NCBI GenBank assembly: GCA_002293345.1
Contig: DBDB01000062.1
Span: 4,510 to 19,980, forward strand
Direction: 5' to 3'
DNA: 15,471 nt
Source of the DNA: Alistipes sp. UBA943
GTDB taxonomy: Bacteria > Bacteroidota > Bacteroidia > Bacteroidales > Rikenellaceae
In this document: positions 1 through 5,288 of the stretch, piece by piece
Layout of the letters: every line of letters starts with the position of its first letter
How positions within the stretch are numbered: position 1 is the stretch's first letter
Position numbers and translations under genes: made by a program
The notes under the pieces: generated by a model
Databases searched by the model: none
What the model was told of the DNA's origin: nothing
What the model saw: only the letters and a program-made list of their open reading frames with translations

Positions 1-123
1 ATAAAGCAAACGAGTAAACAAGTGCTAAGTAAACGAGTTTGCTCGCAAATTTGAAATCATACATTATTAATTATAGCAAGTGAACTTGTTTTCTCGTTTA
101 CTTGTTTACTAAAATTCAAAAAA
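1..123. other. AT-rich leader upstream of groEL with inverted repeats
   Basis: No gene is visible here. The stretch is strongly AT-rich, unlike the intergenic DNA elsewhere in the window. It carries related inverted repeats: AGTAAACAAGT at 13-23 is the reverse complement of 100-110, and AAGTAAACGAG at 27-37 is the reverse complement of 93-103, so 13-37 could pair with 93-110. Two small hairpins lie between them, CGAG-TTTG-CTCG at 34-45 and CAAG-TGAA-CTTG at 77-88. No TAnnTTTG box precedes groEL, so groEL may be transcribed from further upstream, typically from groES in this phylum; groES itself is not in the window. The composition matches the first part of groEL. Confidence 0.5.
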
Positions 124-1752
124 ATGAGTAAAGAAATAACATTTGAAGTAGAAGCCCGCGACTTGCTCAAGCAGGGCGTTGACGAATTGGCAAATGCCGT
201 GAAAGTAACGCTCGGACCAAAAGGTCGCAATGTAATTATTGAGAAAAAATTTGGTGCGCCGCACATCACAAAAGATGGCGTAACAGTAGCCAAAGAAATT
301 GAACTTGCTGATGCGAATAAAAATCTCGGCGCACAGTTGGTAAAAGAAGTGGCATCGCGCACAGGTGACCAAGCCGGCGACGGAACAACAACGGCTACCG
401 TTTTGGCACAGTCTATCGTAAGCGTTGGCTTGAAAAACGTAACCGCAGGAGCCAATCCAATGGATTTGAAACGTGGTATTGACAAAGCCGTAGCAAAAGT
501 GGTAGAGAACATCAAAGCGCAATCGCAAACCGTTGGCGACGACTACAACAAAATAGAACAGGTTGCCTCTATTTCGGCAAATAACGATGCGGTTATCGGC
601 AAACTGATTGCCGATGCGATGCGCAAAGTGTCGAAAGACGGCGTTATTACCATTGAGGAAGCAAAAGGAACGGACACCACGATTGAAGTGGTGGAAGGTA
701 TGCAGTTCGACAGAGGTTACATTTCTGCCTACTTCATTACGGATGCCGAAAAAATGGAGGCACAGCTGGACAAGCCCTATATCCTGATCACGGACAAGAA
801 GATCTCGACGATGAAGGAGCTGATGGGTGTCTTGGAGCCCGTGGCACAGAGCGGTCGCTCGTTGTTGATCATTGCCGAGGATGTGGATGGCGAGGCTCTG
901 TCGGCACTGGTGGTGAACAAGCTGCGCGGCACGATCAAGGTGGCGGCATGCAAGGCCCCCGGATTCGGCGATCGTCGCAAGGAGATGTTGGAGGATATTG
1001 CCGTACTGACGGGTGCCACAGTGATCTCGACCGACAAGGGTATGAAACTGGAGGATGCGAACCTCGCGTCGCTCGGTACGGCCGAAAAAGTGTCGCTCAA
1101 CAAGGAGAACACGACGATCGTGGATGGTGCGGGTGCGAAGGATGCAATCAAGGCACGCGTGCAGCAGATCCGTGCCGGCATCGAGGTGTCGACGTCGGAT
1201 TACGACCGTGAGAAGTTGCAGGAGCGTCTGGCCAAGTTGGCAGGCGGCGTGGCGGTGCTGTATGTCGGTGCCGCGACCGAGGTCGAGATGAAGGAGAAGA
1301 AGGACCGTGTGGATGACGCGTTGGCTGCCACGCGTGCCGCTGTCGAGGAGGGAATCGTGCCGGGGGGCGGTGTGGCTTACATCCGTGCCGTCGAGTCGCT
1401 CGAGAAACTCAAAGGCGATAACGATGACCAAACGACAGGTATCCAGATCGTGAAACGTGCCATCGAGGAACCGCTGCGTCAGATCGTCGCCAATGCCGGT
1501 GGAGAGGGATCCGTGGTGGTAAATAAAGTGAAGGAGGGTTCGGGTGCGTTCGGCTACAACGCGCGTGACGATCGTTACGAGGACATGCTGAAGGCCGGTA
1601 TCATTGACCCGACCAAAGTGTCACGTGTCGCATTGGAGAACGCGGCGTCCATCGCTTCGATGCTCCTGACGACTGAGTGTGTCCTTGCGGAGAAAAAATC
1701 CGATGCTCCCGCCATGCCGCCCATGCCGGGCGGCGGAATGGGAATGATGTAA
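124..1752 (+). CDS. groEL: Chaperonin GroEL (Cpn60/Hsp60)
   Basis: 542 residues, the usual length. It is the large subunit of the cytosolic double-ring chaperonin that folds client proteins with ATP and GroES. The nucleotide-binding DGTTT lies at residues 86-90 and the catalytic aspartate in the VDDAL stretch near residue 398. The C-terminus is the typical Gly/Met tail (GGGMGMM). The ATG is preceded by an A-rich run and no Shine-Dalgarno, as is normal in Bacteroidota. The oddity is composition. From 124 to about 770 lysine is AAA 20 times and AAG once, and glutamate is mostly GAA. From about 772 to 1200 lysine is AAG 12 times and AAA twice, and from 780 to 1380 glutamate is GAG 16 times and GAA once. 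The switch falls at 750-775 (about residue 213, in the apical domain) while the reading frame stays intact. Function is certain; the gene is a mosaic by recombination or an assembly join. Confidence 0.97.
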   Translation: MSKEITFEVEARDLLKQGVDELANAVKVTLGPKGRNVIIEKKFGAPHITKDGVTVAKEIELADANKNLGAQLVKEVASRTGDQAGDGTTTATVLAQSIVSVGLKNVTAGANPMDLKRGIDKAVAKVVENIKAQSQTVGDDYNKIEQVASISANNDAVIGKLIADAMRKVSKDGVITIEEAKGTDTTIEVVEGMQFDRGYISAYFITDAEKMEAQLDKPYILITDKKISTMKELMGVLEPVAQSGRSLLIIAEDVDGEALSALVVNKLRGTIKVAACKAPGFGDRRKEMLEDIAVLTGATVISTDKGMKLEDANLASLGTAEKVSLNKENTTIVDGAGAKDAIKARVQQIRAGIEVSTSDYDREKLQERLAKLAGGVAVLYVGAATEVEMKEKKDRVDDALAATRAAVEEGIVPGGGVAYIRAVESLEKLKGDNDDQTTGIQIVKRAIEEPLRQIVANAGGEGSVVVNKVKEGSGAFGYNARDDRYEDMLKAGIIDPTKVSRVALENAASIASMLLTTECVLAEKKSDAPAMPPMPGGGMGMM

Positions 1753-1757
1753 CAAAC

Positions 1758-1792
1758 AAATCCCCGCTCGATGAGCGGGGATTTACTTTTTT
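1758..1792 (+). terminator. Rho-independent terminator of groEL
   Basis: A perfect 12-bp stem (1758-1769 with 1773-1784, core TCCCCGCTC / GAGCGGGGA) with a GAT loop, followed by a T-rich run ending near 1792. It starts 5 bp after the groEL stop. The last 12 bases of the window (15460-15471, ending CCCCGCTC) resemble its left arm and may be the start of a similar hairpin cut by the window edge. Confidence 0.9.
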
Positions 1793-1794
1793 CA

Positions 1795-2259
1795 GACCGC
1801 CGCTTTTTGGTGAAAAGCGGCACCAAAAACTTTCGGGAGATTAGAGAGATCGGGGAGGGACACCCTCCCCCTACCACCCCCTCCCACAAGCGGTGGCTGG
1901 CGCCCCGCTTGACAGCAGCTTCACTGCTGTATTCCGCCGCGCAAAGCGACGGCGCTCAAGTGGTATGGGTTTTCGGGACTCGGGCGTTTAACGCCCGAAA
2001 ACCCGTTTTGAAAAACTTTTTTCAGAGAGTCAGGGAAGATTTCTGGTCGCGAGGACAAACCGCGCGTAGCGCGGTAGTTACGTTTGCGAGAGAATTTGTC
2101 GAAAGCTTGATTTCGTAAAAATTCACGAACAAATGAACAAAAAGCCGCCAGGCTTTGTCTTCGCGCAAACTATGGAGATACGCAGTATCTCCCGAAATTC
2201 TTTGGGTCACTTTCTTCTAAGAAAGGGACAGTATCGGCAAAGAAAAAAAGCGACAGTTG
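1795..2259. repeat. Hairpin-mosaic intergenic repeat, copy 1 (rearranged, domain A inverted)
   Basis: No gene is supported here. An H1 hairpin (GCCGCTTTT 1799-1807 with 1813-1821) and a decayed H2 open the left side. Next comes a GC-rich hairpin series not seen in the other copies: GGGGAGGG-ACA-CCCTCCCC (1852-1870), CAAGCGG/CCGCTTG (1887-1911), ACAGCAG/CTGCTGT (1912-1930), and GGGTTTTCGGG 1967-1977 with 1994-2004, which competes with CGGGCG/CGCCCG (1981-1997). From 2048 to 2165 lies domain A in reverse orientation (closing stem CGCGAGGACAA with TTGTCTTCGCG). It is followed by H2 (GGAGATAC/GTATCTCC, 2174-2192) and a weak H1 (2210-2225). Domain B is absent. The block 2048-2130 is nearly identical to the reverse complement of the matching block of copy 2. 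Confidence 0.85.
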
Positions 2260-2261
2260 GG

Positions 2262-2699
2262 TTATTTCGCGCGTTCGATATCGGTCCAGTCGGCATCGTT
2301 ACTCTCCTTAAAGACGAGGAATAGTACATCGTCATCTTCCGAGACGGGAGCCTCGGGATCGGACTCGTCGAACACCATCTCACCCTTGCGCCTGTCGACG
2401 GTACCGAAAATCGTTTGTCCATCGAGATTGAGGGTGATCAGTGGAGGGTTGTAAGAGTACTTGCTGGAGTGTGTGAGGGCGAGAGCGGCGCCGCCGAGAC
2501 CCGTCGTGACACGTATCACCACATCGGTCGGGGTGGTGAAAAACAATTCCACCTTCACGGTACCGTCATCTTCGGACGTGAATGTTTCAGTCCATGCGGT
2601 CTCGGTGAGTGGTTCGTGTGATTTGTCGGACAACGCGTCGTCGCATCCTGCGAGGGTGATCGGTGCCACCATCGCCAGGAGAAAAAAGAGGCGTTTCAT
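2262..2699 (-). CDS. Small putative lipoprotein, paralogue-like to its upstream neighbour
   Basis: 145 residues, family not recognised. An N-terminal signal peptide ends in a lipobox (LAGC, Cys19), so an SPII-processed, membrane-anchored periplasmic or surface lipoprotein is expected. The mature part is acidic and probably beta-rich. It has the order L-x-x-T-x-W, a hydrophobic strand with LFFTTP, a YSYNPP segment, then G-T-V...M-V-F, resembling the neighbouring lipoprotein and the lipocalin-like small lipoproteins common in Bacteroidota. The chosen ATG overlaps the neighbour's TGA (TGATG), indicating translational coupling; a GTG one codon earlier is an alternative start. It is the last gene of the recN unit, and its stop abuts repeat copy 1. 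Confidence 0.75.
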   Translation of the reverse strand: MKRLFFLLAMVAPITLAGCDDALSDKSHEPLTETAWTETFTSEDDGTVKVELFFTTPTDVVIRVTTGLGGAALALTHSSKYSYNPPLITLNLDGQTIFGTVDRRKGEMVFDESDPEAPVSEDDDVLFLVFKESNDADWTDIERAK

Positions 2700-3115
2700 C
2701 ACCGTTTCGTGAACACGGTCACTTCGCCGTCGATATTGAACGTCATGCGGTCACCCGAGATGCGTCCCGTCATCGTGTCTCCCTCTTGGCCATTGGCACC
2801 ATCCTCGGACATCATCACCGTGGCGGACGAGTGGTCGTACATATAAGTACCGGTGAAGGTGCTGATGACCTCGTCGTTGTTGTTCGTGATCTCCATTTTA
2901 TACTCTTTTTTGGAGGTAAAGTGGAGTGTCGTGGTGGAAATTTGTGTCAGTACGGTCGTGGTGGCGATCCATTGGGTACCTTCGAGGGTCTCGAACTTGC
3001 TGTTACCGCCGCCGTTGTTGCCACCGTTACCGTTGTAGTTATCCGTGCAGGATACAGCCGTGAGGGCGAACAGGGCCGCTGCGAGGAGGGTGAAGAGTAA
3101 GCGTGTCTTTTTCAT
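2699..3115 (-). CDS. Small putative lipoprotein (lipocalin-like layout)
   Basis: 138 residues, no named family recognised. The signal peptide is followed by a lipobox (AVSC, Cys23), then an Asn/Gly-rich spacer (residues about 25-38) and a compact domain beginning L-E-G-T-Q-W, with alternating Thr-rich strands and a YMYDHSSA segment near the middle. This is like small lipocalin-type lipoproteins that start with a conserved Trp. The ATG at 3115 is chosen because MKK plus a hydrophobic run gives a standard signal peptide; the frame is open further upstream, but only through the recN 3' end. It begins 34 bp after the recN stop with no promoter box seen, so it is probably co-transcribed with recN. 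It overlaps the next lipoprotein by one base. Confidence 0.78.
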   Translation of the reverse strand: MKKTRLLFTLLAAALFALTAVSCTDNYNGNGGNNGGGNSKFETLEGTQWIATTTVLTQISTTTLHFTSKKEYKMEITNNNDEVISTFTGTYMYDHSSATVMMSEDGANGQEGDTMTGRISGDRMTFNIDGEVTVFTKR

Positions 3116-3149
3116 AATCTTGGGTTTTTGAATATCGGTTTGGTTACAA

Positions 3150-4811
3150 TTATTGGGCCAACAGGATCTTTGCCTGTGCCGTGGCGGCATCCGTGATGGT
3201 GCTTCCGGAGAGCATTTTGGCGATCTCGGTGACACGTTCGTCGGACGTGAGGCGGCGTATGTGACTCCCTTCCGCATCCTTGTACACGACAAAATGGGTG
3301 TTCCCCTTGGAGGCGACTTGCGGCAGGTGCGTGATGTCGATCACCTGCATCGTGGCGGCGAGACTGTTGATGATGTCGCCCATCGCGTCGGCAATATATC
3401 CCGACACACCGGTGTCAATCTCGTCGAAAATGATCGTGGGGAGTTGCGTGTGACGTGCCAGGAGGGATTTGAGCGCCAGCATGACCCTTGACAATTCGCC
3501 CCCCGAAGCAATGCGCTCGACACGCTGGGGCGGGAATTTCCCGCCCGCCGCCGTGAACAGGAAGTTCACGGCGTCAGCCCCCGAGGGGCTTAGCGTGTCG
3601 CCGCGCGAGATCTCCACCTCGAAACGTGCGTCCGGCATACCGAGTTGCGTCAAAGTCTGCTGTATCGCCATACCGAAGGCCGGGGCTTGCGCCGCACGTG
3701 CCTCGTGAAGCTGCTGCGCCAGATCCCACGTCCGCTGTTCCGCTTCGGCATGTTCCCGCACCAACGCCTGCAGGTTTTCGTCACCGTTGAAGATCGTATC
3801 GAGACGGTTTCGGTACCCGGTTAGGATAGACAGCAGCTCATCGGCATTCGCGGCACGGTGCTTCTGCACGAGGTTGTTGAGGATATGCAATCGGTCATCG
3901 ACCTCCTGGAGGCGTGCCGGATTGGCATCTATGCGTTCGAGCCTGTCGGCAGCTTCGGCCGAAAGGTCTTTCAACTCTTCCAGCACGGAATGGAGACGTT
4001 CGGTGGCCTCACCGGCGAAGGCGAAGTGTTTCGACACGTGACGCAACGACGTCTCGTTATATTTCAACTGGTTCAACACGCCTTCCGTCTCCCCGTCGCC
4101 GTCCAGCGTATTGCACAGCACGGTCAACGCCTCGCCGATACGGTCCGCATTCGCCAGTATATCCAGCTCGGTTTCGAGCGATGCCTGTTCTCCGATTTTG
4201 AGTTTCGCCGCTTCGAGTTCCTCCACCTGGTGCTGCAGCCAATCCTGGTCGCGACGACTCGATTCCGACGCGTCACGCAACGCGGCGATCTCCTTTTTGA
4301 GACTGTTAACCCGTTCATAATGCGTGCGGTAGGATTTTAGGAGAGTCTCGTTTTCGGCCAACGCGTCTATCGCATGGACACGGAACGCCTCGGAACCCAG
4401 GATCAGGTTCTGGTGTTGGGAGTGAATGTCGATCAGGCGCGTACCGAGGTCGCGCAACGTGGCGAGTGGCACAGGGGTATCGTTCACGAACGAACGGCTC
4501 TTGCCCGCAGGAGTGATCTGGCGCGTGAGGGTCGTCTCGACGCTGTAATCGAGGTCATTCTCCTCGAAAAATGCCTCCAGATCGAGACCGGAGAGATCGA
4601 ACGTCCCTTCGACGAGACAGTTCTGCTGTTGATCTTTGAGCGCTTCGGTGTCACTCTTGCCACCCTTGTTGCCCAACAGCAACCCCAGGGCACCCAACAG
4701 GATTGTCTTGCCGGCACCCGTTTCACCGGTAATGATGTTCAGTCCTCCGTCGAGTTCCAACTCGAGACGACTGATCAAGGCATAGTTTTCAACTTTAAGC
4801 GTTTGCAACAT
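3150..4811 (-). CDS. recN: DNA repair protein RecN
   Basis: 553 residues, normal for RecN, an SMC-like ATPase of double-strand-break repair that acts with RecA in the cytosol. Walker A is GETGAGKT (residues 29-36). A long central coiled-coil region rich in Glu/Leu/Arg runs from about 160 to 390. The C-terminal ATPase lobe has the signature ASGGELSR, Walker B TIIFDEID and the switch motif DITHLPQVA. The start is MLQTLKVENYALI at 4811, the family's standard N-terminus. An ATG in frame 26 codons upstream would add residues encoded by the repeat's H1 hairpin and is rejected. A -7 box lies 5 nt before this ATG. Two lipoprotein genes follow on the same strand. Confidence 0.96.
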   Translation of the reverse strand: MLQTLKVENYALISRLELELDGGLNIITGETGAGKTILLGALGLLLGNKGGKSDTEALKDQQQNCLVEGTFDLSGLDLEAFFEENDLDYSVETTLTRQITPAGKSRSFVNDTPVPLATLRDLGTRLIDIHSQHQNLILGSEAFRVHAIDALAENETLLKSYRTHYERVNSLKKEIAALRDASESSRRDQDWLQHQVEELEAAKLKIGEQASLETELDILANADRIGEALTVLCNTLDGDGETEGVLNQLKYNETSLRHVSKHFAFAGEATERLHSVLEELKDLSAEAADRLERIDANPARLQEVDDRLHILNNLVQKHRAANADELLSILTGYRNRLDTIFNGDENLQALVREHAEAEQRTWDLAQQLHEARAAQAPAFGMAIQQTLTQLGMPDARFEVEISRGDTLSPSGADAVNFLFTAAGGKFPPQRVERIASGGELSRVMLALKSLLARHTQLPTIIFDEIDTGVSGYIADAMGDIINSLAATMQVIDITHLPQVASKGNTHFVVYKDAEGSHIRRLTSDERVTEIAKMLSGSTITDAATAQAKILLAQ

Positions 4812-4816
4812 CGTTG

Positions 4817-4824
4817 CAAAGATA
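4817..4824 (-). promoter_or_regulatory. -7 box (TATCTTTG) of recN
   Basis: Exact match to the Bacteroidota TAnnTTTG consensus on the minus strand, with only 5 nt between its final G and the recN ATG. Transcription would therefore begin at or next to the start codon. No clear -33 TTTG was found; the upstream flank is the end of repeat copy 2. Confidence 0.8.
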
Positions 4825-4845
4825 ATCTTTTTTCTAAAACCTTTA

Positions 4846-5235
4846 CGCCTTGACGATACTGTCGCTTTTTTGGAAAAAAGCTCCGGCAAAAAACTTCAGG
4901 AGATGCTTTGCATCTCCATACTTTGCGCGAGGACAAAGCCTTTGGCTTTCCGTTCCATTTGCTCACGAATTTTTACGAAATCAAGCTTTCGACAAATTCT
5001 CTCGCAAACGTAACTACCGCGCTACGCGCGGTTTGTCCTCGCGACCAAAAATTTCAGATCCCGAAGGGATCGTGGACGAAACTCAAAAGGCTGCGTCAAG
5101 TTTACTTGCAAGCAGAAATTTGAGTTTTGGACACAAAGTTTCCTTACGGAAACTGGGATTGTTGTTGCGCACTTAATGGAAGTACGCAAGTACTTCCCGA
5201 AGTTTTTTGCAGGAGCTTTTTTCAAAAAAAGCGAC
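4846..5235. repeat. Hairpin-mosaic intergenic repeat, copy 2 (complete)
   Basis: Best complete copy. Left end: H1 GCTTTTTT/AAAAAAGC (4864-4881) and H2 GGAGATGC-TTT-GCATCTCC (4899-4917). Domain A is closed by CGCGAGGACAA 4926-4936 with 5033-5043. It encloses AGCC-TTT-GGCT (4937-4947), a long imperfect arm (about 4952-4972 with 4995-5015), and CCGCGC-TAC-GCGCGG (5017-5031). Domain B is closed by AATTTCAG 5050-5057 with CTGGGATT 5153-5160 (two G-T pairs). It encloses GATCCC-GAA-GGGATC (5057-5071), AAACTCAAA/TTTGAGTTT (5079-5127) and AGTTTCC-TTAC-GGAAACT (5137-5154). Right end: H2' GGAAGTAC-GCAA-GTACTTCC (5178-5197) and H1' (5215-5232). The left ~57 bp and right ~57 bp are inverted copies of each other. 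No coding gene is supported here. The copy separates coaBC from recN. Confidence 0.88.
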
Positions 5236-5288
5236 AGTTTGAAAAAAAAAGTTTAAGGGAAGTAAAAGCGAAGGTCTTGAAAAGGGTT

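Noticed and set aside
109..1431. 440-residue open frame on the minus strand opposite groEL
   Set aside because: It is a shadow of groEL: low-complexity His/Arg/Leu-rich translation, no recognisable domain and no promoter.
4861..4882. H1 hairpins as simple rho-independent terminators
   Set aside because: The stems are mostly A-T with the T run inside the stem, no clean T-tract follows in a fixed direction, and they also occur upstream of promoters.
4812..4889. Longer RecN start 26 codons upstream
   Set aside because: The added residues are encoded by the repeat's H1 hairpin and the promoter box; MLQTLKVENYALI is the normal RecN N-terminus.
5072..5081. Hammerhead ribozyme core suggested by GGACGAAA
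   Set aside because: The required CUGANGA strand is absent in copies 2, 4 and 5.
4850..5176. Open frames of 60-115 residues inside the repeats (for example 1771-2118, 4850-5176, 9831-10106, 10001-10207)
   Set aside because: They recur because the hairpin modules lack stops. The stems change by compensation, which does not preserve protein sequence, and frames differ between copies.
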